From Toxorhynchites rutilus septentrionalis (lineage: Eukaryota; Arthropoda; Insecta; Diptera; Culicidae), in the NCBI RefSeq assembly GCF_029784135.1, contig NC_073744.1, forward strand, positions 32,619,380 to 32,683,379: a stretch of DNA of 64,000 bases, in the 5' to 3' direction. The notes beneath the pieces are model-generated. The model did no database searches, was not told the DNA's origin, and saw nothing but the letters and a program-made list of their open reading frames with translations. The stretch's first letter is position 1. Every line of letters starts with the position of its first letter. The translations under genes were made by a program, and so were the position numbers. Below, piece by piece: positions 37,820 to 49,084 of this stretch.

Positions 37820-38157
37820 CGAGGGCAGTACGATAAGTACTTAGCCCCTAAAAAAACAACAATTTTTAATAAGTGGCGTTTTTTTTCTCAACATAGTCTC
37901 TTTTTAGCTCGATACACTTGACCCAGCGATGCTCCAACTTCTTTAATCCATCTGAAAAATACGTTTTCTCGAGGTCTGCAAAGTAGGCCTCCGTGGCGGC
38001 GGTGACCTCCTCATTCGGCTCGAATTTCTGCCCGGTGAGTGACTTTTTCAAGTTTGGAAACAAAAAAAAGTCGCGCGGGGCTAAATCTGGAGCATACGGT
38101 GGATGGGGCAGCAGTTCGTAGTGCAATTCGACCAATTTGGTGACGGCGGCGGAATTT
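37820..38157 (-). mobile_element. Mariner 3' half (C-terminal transposase)
   Basis: After TA at 37818-37819, the terminal repeat CGAGGGCAGTACGATAAGTA marks the 3' end. The minus strand encodes the C-terminal half of a D34D mariner transposase: VELHYELLPHPPYAPDLAPR (third catalytic Asp region), DFFLFPNLKKSLTGQKFEPN and LEKTYFSDGLKKLEHRWVKC, to a stop. The frame is clean here but fuses at about 38158 to unrelated, inverted sequence. Confidence 0.8.
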
Positions 38158-38525
38158 CTTGTTTTACGCGGGTTACGTATATTCGATTCTAGATTTTTTT
38201 GTAGCATTATGTTGGTATTCATGTCTCTCACTTATGCTGACAAGTACGGCTATTTTGAATGTTCGATTAATTTTTGACAACTGCTTTTGTTACACGTGTT
38301 TTGGGTCATTCTGTATCAAATTTTGTGAGAAAGACAAAATTAAGTGCCTGATCACATTCCGAATGTTGAGTGTGACATCTGGTGAACCTACTTTGGAGCG
38401 AAACAACGTTTATCGGAGTTCGAAAAAATGTTCTCGGAGAGTCGAAAAGATGTAAACGACGCAAAGCGCACCGGAAGCCCGAGCACGACAACAACTGAAA
38501 TCGAATATAAGTAATCCGTAGGTAA
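38158..38525 (+). mobile_element. Mariner 5' part in inverted orientation
   Basis: About 38160-38290 matches a mariner 5' leader that is also present in opposite orientation at 38700-38778 plus 45252-45326. It is followed on the + strand by the N-terminal transposase (KIKCLITFRMLSVTSGE, then in a shifted frame MFSESRKDVNDAKRTGSPST). The join with the minus-strand C-terminal half at 38158 makes a head-on rearrangement. Confidence 0.65.
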
Positions 38526-38778
38526 AATCGTGATATTTTTAGAACAGCTCTTGTAGAAAGAGTGGTTCACTCTATCTCATTCCATTAAGCATTTCCATAG
38601 CCATAGCCGATTTTGCTTTAGTACTACGAAGGGATTTCTCTAGAGATAGGCAATAGGCAAAAATCGAAGATAAACCAAAACACGAGTAAGAAAAGCTGTT
38701 GTCAAAAAATAACTGAACATTCAAAATAGCTGTACTTGTCAGCATAAGTGAGAGACATGAGTATCAACATAATGTCAC

Positions 38779-39048
38779 TGTTAGATTCCAGAACATTCCA
38801 GAACATATGTAGTCAATGTGAACTTGGATCGTTGTTCAGTTACCATGACGATCCAGCACTTGTTATTTAATTTTCATTTTCATTCCTTGAACACCGTTTG
38901 CTGTGAAATGACGTGGATTGTTAGCGTTTAAATAAATTATGAATTAGTGTTTAATAAATCGAAGAATTTTGTTAACCTTGGAATTGGCGTCGTGTACTGT
39001 TCAAATTGAAGCCCAAAATAACGCCCGTGGACTATCCCGTATACAACA
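38779..39048 (+). repeat. 5' LTR of the BEL/Pao element
   Basis: Starts TGTTAGATTCCAGAACATTC and ends GTATACAACA. It contains AATAAA-like text (TTTAATAAATCG near 38950). Appears identical to 44977-45246. Confidence 0.95.
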
Positions 39049-39050
39049 TT

Positions 39051-39063
39051 TGGTGCCGTGACC
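39051..39063 (+). other. BEL/Pao primer-binding site
   Basis: TGGTGCCGTGACC, two bases after the 5' LTR, complementary to a tRNA 3' end with CCA. The tRNA species was not determined. Confidence 0.7.
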
Positions 39064-39099
39064 AGGATCACGGGTGTTAGAAAACTGTGCAGTACGACG

Positions 39100-39500
39100 C
39101 TTGAACTTAACCATTTCACCCCTGGAAGGTTCTCGGAGAATTGCAGTACCGTAAATACATACAAGGCTTGGTTTTGGATAGGTACATGTGAGTATCTGTC
39201 CAACATTTCCCATCTCCATTGTACGGTGCTTCCTGGGTCGTCTTTTGGACCTATTCCAGACATATTCCGGTGTTGCTGTTGCTTGGTAACACATGGCAAC
39301 AACTACCTAACCTCATCATCCGTCGGAAAGACTTTTTGGAGATTTGCTGTACCGTACAAATATACAAGGCCTGTTTTTGGACAGGTACATGTGAGTATCT
39401 GTCCATTATTCCCTATCCCCATTCTACGGTGCTTCCTGTGTCGTTTTTTGGACCAATTTCAGACCAATACTGATGTTGCTAGGCGTCACGTGGATACAAC
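39100..39500 (+). repeat. Duplicated segment in the BEL leader
   Basis: A ~200-bp unit is present twice in the untranslated leader. TACATGTGAGTATCTGTCC occurs near 39182 and 39384, and TACGGTGCTTCCTG follows in both. The copies have diverged at many sites, so the duplication is older than this insertion. Confidence 0.75.
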
Positions 39501-39622
39501 GATTGGATTAATACACCTACCATACCCACTTATTCCCGGAAGGACGTGTTACTACCTCAACAAGGACTACTGCCGAATCCCTACATCCTTAATCCAGGCA
39601 ATATATATATATATTGAACACC

Positions 39623-40420
39623 ATGTCGGAGACCAAAATGAAGCAGAAGGAGCTGAAAAGACGTCACATTATAGATTCGATCAATCGCATCGATGAGTTT
39701 CTGGAAAACTTTCAACCCGAACGAGACAGCAAAGAATTAGCGATACGACTGAGCAGGTTGGAAAAGCTTATGGAAGCATTTGAAGCCATACAGAACGAAT
39801 ATGATACATTTGATGATTCGGAAAAGTTTGTGGGTGCCAACCTACGCGTTAGAGCAGTTTTGGAAGAGCAATATTTTCGGATTAAAGGTGGTTTGATGGA
39901 CTTGATTCCACCTACTGCACCAGCACCTGTTCAAGCTGCACCTGTAGTTCCAGGAATTCACCATTTGAGTGGCGTGAAACTTCCGACTATTTCCTTACCA
40001 CAGTTCGACGGTGATTTGAACGAATGGCTAACGTTTCACGATTCGTTCAATTCCTTAATACACTCGTCAGCAGAGATACCAACCGTACAAAAATTCCAAT
40101 ACCTTCGATCAGTGTTGAAAGGAGATGCACTCAAGCTGATTGAATCCCTCACCATTACTGCAAACAATTACGGTGTGGCTTGGGAGGCTCTGCTGAATCG
40201 GTATTCCAACCCATATTTATTGAAAAAGAAACACTTGCAAGCTCTTATCGTGCAACCTAGGACCCAACCCAAATCTGCTTCTACTCTTCGTGTCGTAGTA
40301 GAAGAATTCCAACGGCATGTTAAAATTTTGCAACAACTTGGTGAACCGACAACACAATGGAGTAGCTTGTTGGTACAGCTACTTTGCTCAAGGATCGATG
40401 AGCAAACACTCAAAGATTAG
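39623..40420 (+). pseudogene. BEL/Pao gag, N-terminal part, truncated by stop
   Basis: The frame starts at ATG 39623 and reads a charged helical N-terminus, followed by the gag core with LPQFDGDLNEWLTFHDSFNS, QKFQYLRSVLKGDALKLIES and WEALLNRYSNPYLLKKKHLQ. This is the DUF1759-type gag region of BEL elements. The frame ends at TAG 40418-40420, where homologous gag would continue. A frame change follows near 40470 before the zinc-knuckle part. Confidence 0.85.
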
Positions 40421-40563
40421 GAGGAGTTCGTGTCTGCTGATGGAGAGCCTACGTACACTAATCTAGTAGAGTAGAGCTCACCAAGAAAATACGCACGCTG
40501 GAATCGCTTTCGATCACTGCTGATCAATTTACACCATCCTTTCAAAGCAAGCACAACCCTCCG

Positions 40564-43383
40564 TTGAAACAACCAAAATCGTCCCATGGTCCGTCTTCCT
40601 CCCGGATCAATAGTTATGCTACAACAGAGAATGAAATGCCTGAATGCCACGCATGCAGTCAACAACATCTCCTGGTGAAGTGTCCTGTTTTTCAGAAAAT
40701 GGCTCTAAAGGATAGGCTAAACGTGGTGAACTCTAAGAAGATTTGCAGCAATTGCTTCCGTGGAAATCATTTTGTCCGCAAGTGTTCCTCTAACTTTTCC
40801 TGTCGTATTTGCCAAAAACGACACCACACTTTGTTGCACCCTGGATTCGAAACGTCGGTGGCAAGTAATGGTCAAATTAATCAAGGTACAGTTCAAGGTC
40901 AAAGTACTCAGTCCAATCCTGTTTCCAACGCTGTTCTGCGAAGAGAAGTCGAAATAAGCGATAATGTTGCCAAAGCCCCTGCTTCTTTCAACACAGTATC
41001 GGATACACAAACTGTAAATGTGTTCCTTTCTACGGTCGTGCTCATCGTTGTTGACAAATATGGGAGAGAGCACCTAGCACGAGCACTACTAGATTCGGGT
41101 TCACAATGCTGTTTGATGAGTGAACGCCTTTGTCAACAACTGCGATTGGTTCGGCAACGGATAAATCAACCGATCTGCGGCGTTGGTGAATCACAGATTA
41201 GAGCATTCGGTTTAGTGTCCACCGAAATTCGATCGAGGCTCGACGAATTTTCGGTTTCCTTGAATTGTTTGGTACTTCGTAACATAACTACAAGCCTGCC
41301 TGCTGTAACAGTTTCAAAAACCAATTGGATCATACCCGAGGGCATCAATCTTGCAGACCCAGACTTCAAAGTATCAAGAAAAATAGATATGATCATCGGA
41401 GCGGAGTATTTTTATACATTCCTGAAGGGTGGCCGGATCAGTTTAGGGAAATCATCACCTACGCTTGTGGAAAGCGTGATTGGCTGGTTAGTGTCTGGAA
41501 AATCGTCCTATGAATCAATAACCCACACTCCGTTATGTAATATTTCTACGTTGGAGTCACTCGATACAAACATCGAGAAATTTTGGCGCATTGAGGAGAT
41601 AAATACAAAAATTTTGTCACCAACAGAACAGCACTGTGAGGAGTACTACAAACATTCAGTATCCCGCGATTTGACAGGAAGATATACAGTAAAATACCCT
41701 AAACGAGAAGCGTTTCCCCAAATGATTGGTGAATCCTATCAAAATGCATTGCGACGATTGGGAAATCTTGAAAGAAAACTAGATCGAGATGAGCAATTGA
41801 AGGAGAGATATTACGCGTTCATGAAGGAATTTGTAGACCTTGGGCATATGCGTGAAGTATTACCAGACGAAGAACCACCAATTATTTGTTATTTGCCCCA
41901 CCATCCTGTGGTGAAAGAGTCCAGCACGACCACCAAGGTCCGTGGTGTGTTTGATGCGTCAGCCAAGACCAGTTCCGGTTATTCCCTAAATGATGCATTT
42001 CTAGTAGGCCCCGTTATCCAAGACGAGTTGTACGCGATTGTCCTGCGGTTTCGTAAATATCGAGTAGTTTTACTGGCAGATATTGAGAAGATGTATCGGA
42101 TGATACGCATTCATCCTGACGATTTGTTTCTCCAATGTGTGCTCCTTCGTTTCGGCAAAGATCAACCTATTACCAAATACGTTCTCACTACGGTAACCTA
42201 TGGATTAGCACCATCATCGTTCCTGGCTACACGAACACTTCGTCAACTCGCTGAAGACGAAGTGAATTCGTTTCCTCATGCTGCAGAGGCTTTGAAGAAA
42301 GATTTCTATATGGACGATTTCATCCGTGGCGAAAATAGCGTCGAATCGGCGATCCAATTGCGACGAGAGATGACTGAACTGCTCAAACGAGGAGGTTTTC
42401 GACTGAGGAAGTGGTGTTCCAATATTCAAGCGGTCCTAGAGGGAGTTCCGGAGGAAGATTTAGCCACTCAATCCAACCTATCGTTCGATTCCGATGAAAC
42501 AATCAAGACATTGGGAATTAATTGGGAACCATCTACCGATCAGTTTCGATTCAACATCAGCAGGAAAGAGGGACCCATCACCAAACGCAAGATTTTATCA
42601 GAGATTGCACAGCTATATGACCCACTTGGTTTGATTGCGCCGATAATCGTTCGTGCCAAAGTTCTAATGCAACAGTTATGGATGCTGTCGTTGGACTGGG
42701 ATGAAGAGATACCCATCGAAATTGAAACAAAATGGACTAAATTTGTCAATGAACTGCCATACCTTGCCAATTTCCGTATAGATCGGTATGCCTTCGAGGA
42801 GGGAGATGTACAATTGCATTGCTTTGCGGATGCATCCGACGTCGCTTACGGTGCATGTTTATATGTTCGTTCGGTAGGGATCAATCAAGAAGTGAAGGTC
42901 GAATTACTAACTTCGAAATCAAGGGTGGCCCCATTGAAAAAGCGGAGTATTCCACGGTTGGAGTTATGTGCGGCTCAAATTGCTGCTCATTTAGCTACAA
43001 AGGTTCGCAGTGCTTTGGATTTAGAGCTTCGATCCATTTGGTTTTGGTCTGATTCCATGGTGGTTTTGCATTGGCTCCGCTCTCCATCTCAAACATGGAA
43101 AACGTTCATTTCGAATCGTGTTGCCGATATACAAATCCTCACCCATGGTTCCAGGTGGCGACACGTGCCCGGATTGGAAAACCCTGCCGACTTGGTGTCA
43201 CGCGGAATGGAAGCTGAACAGTTGATGACGAGCAGACTCTGGAAGCATGGACCCGACTGGTTGCAGAAGGGGGAAGATACCTGGCCGAAACAGGTACTCA
43301 CTCTTGCCGGTTCATCGGAAGTGTTACTTGAACGTAAAATAACAACATTGACAATTAAAATATACCACCACCAAACCCTCTGA
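40564..43383 (+). pseudogene. BEL/Pao gag zinc knuckles, protease, RT and RNase H
   Basis: A long open frame (939 codons) whose start is set by the preceding stop rather than a true ATG. Zinc-knuckle motifs come first (CSNCFRGNHFVRKC, CRICQKRHHTLLH). The aspartic protease motif ALLDSGSQCCLMS is near 41080. The RT follows (LADIEKMYRMIRIHPDD; catalytic FYMDDF near 42305), then RNase H (CFADASDVAYGACLY near 42820; SIPRLELCAAQIA). The frame breaks near 43365-43383, after which integrase continues in another frame. Confidence 0.9.
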
Positions 43384-43409
43384 TTACCCGATTCTCGTCG
43401 TATCATCGC

Positions 43410-44900
43410 ATGGTACGAACAATTGCCTATTGTCTACGGTTCGTAAAAAATAGTCGGAAGCAAGAACGAGAGAGTACAATATTTCTTTCCGTCGACGAAA
43501 TAAGAAACTCGCAAACAACCTTATTGAAAATTGTTCAAGGTGAATGTTACCAAAAGGAGCTGCGTGGTCTCAAAAAGGGTCAACCAGTGAACAATCAGTC
43601 TACATTGAAACATTTAAACCCATTTGTGGATGATTCCGGAATTATACGCGTTGGTGGCCGGCTTAGATTCTCCACAGAACCCTATGGTACCAAACACCCG
43701 ATTCTCTTACCGGGCTTCCACCATTTCACGCGATTGCTGATAACATCTTATCATCGTAAACTACTACATGGAGGCATTTCACACACACTTTCCGTAGTTC
43801 GCGATGACTTCTGGCCAACCAACGGTAGAAGAGCCGTTCGCAGTATAATTCGGAACTGCGTCCGCTGTACCCGAACCAATCCCCATCCTATTCAACAGCC
43901 TGTTGGACAAATTCCTCCAGCTAGAATCACTCCCAGCCGGCCATTTGCTTCAACCGGCATAGATTATTGTGGTCCAGTATACGTAAAAGCAAAACTTCGC
44001 AAAGGTGCACCAATCAAAGCTTATATAGCGCTCTTCGTATGCTTCAGTACCAAGGCTGTTCATATTGAACTGGTGGGAGATTTATCCACATCATCCTTCA
44101 TCTCTGCACTGAAAAGATTTATCGCTCGTCGTGGCTTGCCAGCGAACATTTATTCTGACAATGCCACGAATTTTGCTGGAGCTAGGCATGAGCTGCATGA
44201 ACTTTACCGAATGCTAAATGATCGAATGGAGAATGCTCATATCGCTACCTGTCTCGCAACGAATGAAATAAAGTGGCACATGATCCCCCCTCGTACGCCA
44301 AACTTCGGCGGCTTATGGGAAGCTGCTGTTAAAGTGGCTAAACGGCACTTACTACGTCAAGTTGGAAACAGTACGTTACTACAAGAAGATCTCGAAACAG
44401 TGTTGGTGCAAATCGAGGGGTGTATGAATTCTCGCCCTCTGGTCGTGTTATCAGACGACCCCAACGACCTTCAAGCGCTCACACCTGGACATTTCTTGGT
44501 GGGCTCATCCCTGCAAGCCATTCCGGAGCCCGATTTAAGAGAAACACCAATCAATCGTTTGGATCGATACCAGCTAGCCCAGCAGAAAGTTCAGCATTTT
44601 TGGTATAGATGGACACGTGAGTATTTGAAGGAGTTACAGCGTCAACCGAAGGTCAACCCACGAAAGATCGATCTCAAGGTTGGTCAAGTAGTGATCCTGC
44701 AAGACCAACAGCTACCGCCATTACGCTGGCCTCTGGCCCGCATTCTGGAATTACACCCCGGACAAGATGGTGTGGTACGAGTCATAACTCTCCGTACTGC
44801 AGCTGGAGTTTTCAAGCGACCTACTACGAAGATTTGCCTGCTACCATCGGCGATGGAGGACATCATTGATCGAGACGTTGCCGATACTACAGACCATTAA
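43410..44900 (+). pseudogene. BEL/Pao integrase part
   Basis: A 496-codon frame beginning at an internal Met. The same frame is open further upstream and joins the pol of the preceding frame through a frameshift. HHCC zinc-binding text is present (HRKLLHGGISH, then NCVRCTR). The D-D-E core is visible: Asp in TGIDYCGP, Asp in IYSDNATNF, Glu in GLWEAAVK. The C-terminal DUF5641-type region has VILQDQQLPPLRWPLARILE. The stop is followed by a short non-coding stretch and the 3' LTR. Confidence 0.9.
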
Positions 44901-44976
44901 TTTTATATAATGAACTATTGATTGAATTGAAATAGTACTAGTTAGTAAGAAATAATATATTTCGGTGGCCGGTCTA

Positions 44977-45246
44977 TGTTAGATTCCAGAACATTCCAGA
45001 ACATATGTAGTCAATGTGAACTTGGATCGTTGTTCAGTTACCATGACGATCCAGCACTTGTTATTTAATTTTCATTTTCATTCCTTGAACACCGTTTGCT
45101 GTGAAATGACGTGGATTGTTAGCGTTTAAATAAATTATGAATTAGTGTTTAATAAATCGAAGAATTTTGTTAACCTTGGAATTGGCGTCGTGTACTGTTC
45201 AAATTGAAGCCCAAAATAACGCCCGTGGACTATCCCGTATACAACA
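44977..45246 (+). repeat. 3' LTR of the BEL/Pao element
   Basis: 270 bp, appears identical to the 5' LTR, followed directly by the GTCAC target duplication. Confidence 0.95.
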
Positions 45247-45519
45247 GTCACAAAAAAATCTAGAGTCGAATATACGTAACCCGCGTAAATTTGCAAGTCG
45301 CGGTACTTTTTGAACAGACCTCGTACGCTTCGTTCCTTTTTCACCGTGAAGTGACGTTCGTGATTAGGCCCATACTCTTATTGAACACTCCATATACTTG
45401 TTCAATCATAATTCTTTTTTTTTGCTGTATTATAGTGACTTTCAGCCTTTGGCTGGTTCGTCAATTGGTCCAACGAATTTATTTCGAGAGAATTGAACTC
45501 GTGACCTTTAGCGTAAGAG

Positions 45520-45880
45520 GTACGGATGTTAACCATTATGCAAGATCACCTCCCATCAATCATTATTGAACTGACTAGTTTAATAGCAACTAATGATCGT
45601 TTGCAGAGGTCCCATTCGATCTTTAACAATGATTTGGGCACGAGACGGGTCGTCGCTAAATGTGTACCAATGCAACTCAATTCAGACCAAGAGCAACCTC
45701 GCATTAACATTGCTAAGCAGCTGTTGAACTTTGTCCGCAACAATTCAACTTTGGTCCCAGAGGGTCAAATAACGATGACGAATCATGGGTTCATGGTTAT
45801 GACTTGAAAATCAAATTTGAATGGAAGCCACTTGTGGTCAGCTACTGAATGGCGATCTTGGAAGGAACGCCAGAGAAAAA
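45520..45880 (+). mobile_element. Mariner transposase fragment
   Basis: The + strand reads HSIFNNDLGTRRVVAKCVPM and LNSDQEQPRINIAKQLLNF, then after a frame change NDDESWVHGYDLKIKFEW. These are the linker and first catalytic Asp region of a mariner-type transposase (GDESWVYGYD). No terminal repeats are seen. It lies just downstream of the SIL1 3' end. Confidence 0.6.
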
Positions 45881-45971
45881 ACAATCTGCTGCATACTACT
45901 CTTGTGTGACATATGAATTCTCTGAAAAGAAAAAAAAGTAATTGCAACTATGCTCCCACTTCTTCTAATTT

Positions 45972-45977
45972 TTTATT
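45972..45977 (-). terminator. SIL1 polyadenylation signal
   Basis: AATAAA on the minus strand, about 20 bp beyond the SIL1 stop codon. Confidence 0.6.
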
Positions 45978-45994
45978 CTATCCATATAGCAACA

Positions 45995-47373
45995 TTACAA
46001 TTCATCTTTTTTTCCCAAGCTCCTATACAACTCCGCCACAAATTCATCAACCATTTGCTGAACATCTTTGTAGTAATCCGACATATCCTCGTCATCAAGC
46101 CGCGTGTCGAGATTATTTCTCAACACCAGCAGCGTGTGACGGAACAGTGCACAGCTAGACCAGCTGTCCTGGCAGAGGCCTGCTCTAACCATTCTCCTAA
46201 GGGCTCTCACGACTTCCTCGGCTAGATTTATGTCAGTCTCGAAACCGATTCTGTTTTGACGGATAAATTCACCCGCCACTTTACAGTACTCTGTCTTACG
46301 CAGTCCTTCGGTCAAATTGGTGGACCCGTACCGTTCTTTTGTCGTGGCGTCCTCGTTCTCATCTGATAGAGCGTACTCATAGTCATCCACCAAATCGGCG
46401 ATCAATATGATGACTTTAACCTTCACCCGGAGCTCCACCTGTTTGTTCAAAACATCGAACAGCATGCTGTATCCGTGCGCATTCAGTAGCTTTGTCTGGG
46501 CGTAAGGAAACTTTCGTATCAAAGCACCGAAGGCGAACAATGCAGCGGAGATTTCCTCCGATCTGGACAATTGTGATATTTTTCCAAGCAATATTGTGCC
46601 CCCGCTGCGCTCGAACAACGCAACTTTGGCCTTGGGATTATTCTGCACAACAATGCCAAGCAATTCGAACGCAAGGACCCTGACCGGAGAGTCTGTTCCG
46701 TTCAGACTTGGCCATATAATTTTCTCGATCCCCTGGCGATCGATGAACTCGTTCGCATTATCAATCTGATGAACCAGATACTTGAGATCCTCGAAAAGCG
46801 ATTTGAGGCCCGATGGATGCTGATTGCGCTTGGAGTCAAACAGCTCGAAGATCGAACCCATGGTGTCACTGTCGCTCATCACCTCAAGATTTGCTTCCTT
46901 CAATTCTAGCTTTATTTGGTAGTAACTCTTGAATTTTGGTTTTTTCTCCAGCTCCTCCTCGTGGTTGCTCATAAAATCATCACCGGGAATATTCTGCAGA
47001 GCTGCTTTCAGCTGTTTTGCGCCGAACGGCAGTGGTAGTGGATCGTGGTCCTGCACATCGGACCCGGGTATGGTTGATAACGATGCCGACGACTGAGTGT
47101 CGTTGATTCCTTTCGCCAGAAGTTTTGCCTCCTTTTTAACGGTTTTCAAATTGATTCGCACGTGGAGACCTTGTGGAATCGCTTGTCCTGTCAAGTGATA
47201 ATCATGGGCAATAACACGTCGCTACTGCTGATAACATTCCGCGTATGCGGTGCTCAGTACTTACCTGTACCAATCTCCTGCCACTCATCAGTGGCAACAA
47301 AGTTGGAATCATTCCTCGCTCCGTCGTGCGCGGCAACGGACAGTCCAACCAGCAATATAATTGTCAATTTCAT
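45995..47373 (-). CDS. Sil1: SIL1, nucleotide-exchange factor of ER BiP
   Basis: SIL1 releases ADP from the ER Hsp70 BiP. Two minus-strand exons: 47373-47265 (36 codons plus one base) and 47187-45995; the GT-AG intron is 77 bp. Total 433 residues. The N-terminus MKLTIILLVGLSVAAHDG is a signal peptide, which fixes the start in exon 1 rather than in the long exon. The second exon begins QAIPQGLHVRINLKT (typical SIL1 lead-in). It continues into an armadillo-type helical domain: GLKSLFEDLKYLVHQIDNAN, VRVLAFELLGIVVQNNPKAK, ISAALFAFGALIRKFPYAQ. The last four residues are KDEL, the ER retrieval signal. Length and layout fit the family (about 430-460). Confidence 0.95.
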
Positions 47374-47663
47374 TTCCAGTAAATTCAGCACTCTTTTTTG
47401 CTACTTTTCATTGATGTTTTATGTCCAAAAATTGCGAAATGTGTCTGCTTGTAGTTGATTCAATATTTTTCTTCGGCCGGAATAGAATGGCAATAATAAC
47501 AGTATGATAGTATGTATGGCGGAAGCATGGCAGTGTAACGTGGGATTGAACGAACACAATCTTGAATTATTCATCCAGTATGCAACTTGTATGCGATTTA
47601 TAGGGTAGTTCACCTGAATGTGGGATTCATTTTAACCATAGAGCAATTCCAAATGAAATCGTC
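47374..47663. other. SIL1 upstream region
   Basis: Probable SIL1 5' untranslated region and promoter; no other element recognised. Confidence 0.35.
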
Positions 47664-47667
47664 TTAA

Positions 47668-48018
47668 GGTGGCCGTACACTGTTTGCCCGGAGGTCAAAT
47701 ATTTGATATTTTTTGACAGATAAGGTTTGATTTGATATTTGTACAAACACTATTTTGTTTGCCACTCTTCAATTTTCAACAGTAGTAAACAACATCAAAC
47801 ACCGAACATGGAAAAAATCAACTGAAATATTCAAGGTAACCTAACCATGTACCGACAGGTTCGAAGAACAGACTGAAAAAATATTTTAGGCATACAATAA
47901 TCGAATATTTGCTTGTCGTGTTTTGTGTAGAAAATATTTGATCAGTGCACGTTGACCAAATTTTATCTGTCAAAAAGAGTCAAATATTTGGCTCCGGTTA
48001 AACAGTGTATGAGCACCC
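47668..48018. mobile_element. TTAA-flanked MITE
   Basis: TTAA at 47664-47667 and 48019-48022 flanks inverted ends: GGTGGCCGTACACTGTTTG on the left and, inverted, GGGTGCTCATACACTGTTTA on the right. The similarity continues inward (AAATATTTGA, TTTTTGACAGATAA). Target choice is as in piggyBac-type or similar TTAA-specific MITEs. No coding capacity. Confidence 0.8.
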
Positions 48019-48171
48019 TTAATAATGCAGATTGAAAGATGCCAATGAAAGTTTGTATTTCGTTTGGGTTGGAGGAAATATGATTTTCCACAGCATTTGG
48101 GATTTTTTGACTGAAGTGTAACTTTTGAAAAGGGCGTATAGATTTTAGTATGAGAAATCTTTGATAATTTA

Positions 48172-48651
48172 CGAGGGTGGTCCGATAAGTATTTAACCTC
48201 ATCGCCCGATGGTGTCAGTATTGCAAGAGAGATTACTCATCGTGTAGTATATTCTCGTAAACGGCTACTGTTTCAGTCGAATCGGACTGGTAGTTTTGTT
48301 TCGAAAAAAATGGAAATTCAGCCGACGCCACGGCCAAATTGGTCGAATTGCACTACGAACTGCTACCCCATCCACCGTATTCTCAAGATTTGGCCCCGTG
48401 TGATTTTTTTTTTGTTTCCGAAGTTGAAAGTCACTCGCCGAGCAGAAATTTGAGTCGAATGAGGAGTTATCGCCGCCACGGAAGCCTACTTTGCAGACCT
48501 CGAGGAAACGTATTTTTCAGATGGATTAAAGTTGGAACATAACTAGGTCAAGTGTATCGAGCTAAAAGGAGACTATGTTGAGAAATAAATTGTCACTTTT
48601 CCAAATTTTTTGTTTTTTTATGTAGGCCAAGTATTTATCGGACTGCCCTCG
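48172..48651 (+). mobile_element. Internally deleted mariner with both ends
   Basis: Bounded by TA on each side. The left end is CGAGGGTGGTCCGATAAGTA and the right end is its near complement (CGAGGGCAGTCCGATAAATA inverted). Inside, C-terminal transposase text (VELHYELLPHPPYSQDLAPC) survives with frameshifts. The 480-bp length implies loss of most of the ~1.3-kb element. Same subfamily as 37820-38157. Confidence 0.85.
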
Positions 48652-48654
48652 TAT

Positions 48655-49084
48655 ATCTCAAAAAGTATTAGTCGTACCGAAATAATACAAAAATAACTTA
48701 GAAAGAGATATAGACTATTGATGTTAAAATGTGAAAATAATACACACTGAGAAAAAAAATTAGTACCGTTTTGTCTCAAATTCCAAACAGTCTTAAATTC
48801 CGAACACTTCATTGTTAAATGTAAATTTACTGAAATTTAATGTTATAAATAATTTAATAATAAAAAATAATAAGATATTCTTCGTGGTATAGGCTTCAAT
48901 TCAACATTATTCACAGGTATCTATACTGCCTATAACTTATAATACTAAGCATATGAAAAAAAGTGACTGTCAGCACCAGCGATAAAAGGTTTGCGTCAGC
49001 AAATTCGGAATTTGAATCAAGTTTCGAAACACAAAATCCAAATTTTTGGGAGCATAGTATTTTCCCAAATTTCCCAAATGAAAC
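48655..49084. other. Unannotated stretch
   Basis: AT-rich; nothing recognised. Confidence 0.35.

Larger units (their letters stand above)
38779..45246 (+). mobile_element. BEL/Pao LTR retrotransposon
   Basis: Complete in structure: two 270-bp LTRs (TGTTAG...CAACA) and an exact 5-bp target duplication GTCAC (38774-38778 and 45247-45251). A primer-binding site follows the 5' LTR, and gag and pol are present with the BEL-typical order protease, RT, RNase H, integrase. The two LTRs appear identical by eye, so insertion is recent. The coding region carries an early stop and at least two frame changes, so this copy cannot make a full polyprotein. It sits inside a mariner 5' region. Confidence 0.95.
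38700..45326 (-). mobile_element. Mariner 5' end split by the BEL/Pao insertion
   Basis: 38700-38778 and 45252-45326 are two halves of one mariner 5' end; removing the BEL element and one GTCAC joins them. The joined text matches the inverse of 38160-38285 (for example CATAAGTGAGAGACATGA and TCGAATATACGTAACCCGCG). Reading from 45326 inwards on the minus strand, the end CGAGGTCTGTTCAAAAAGTA is a mariner terminal repeat, beside TA. Confidence 0.7.

Noticed and set aside
39058..39696. Open frame across the BEL leader as a separate protein
   Set aside because: It covers the primer-binding site and duplicated leader and overlaps the gag start in another frame; no domain is seen.
38937..45344. Minus-strand open frames over both LTRs as genes
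   Set aside because: The same frame appears in both LTRs because they are identical; it is antisense to the LTR and without domains.
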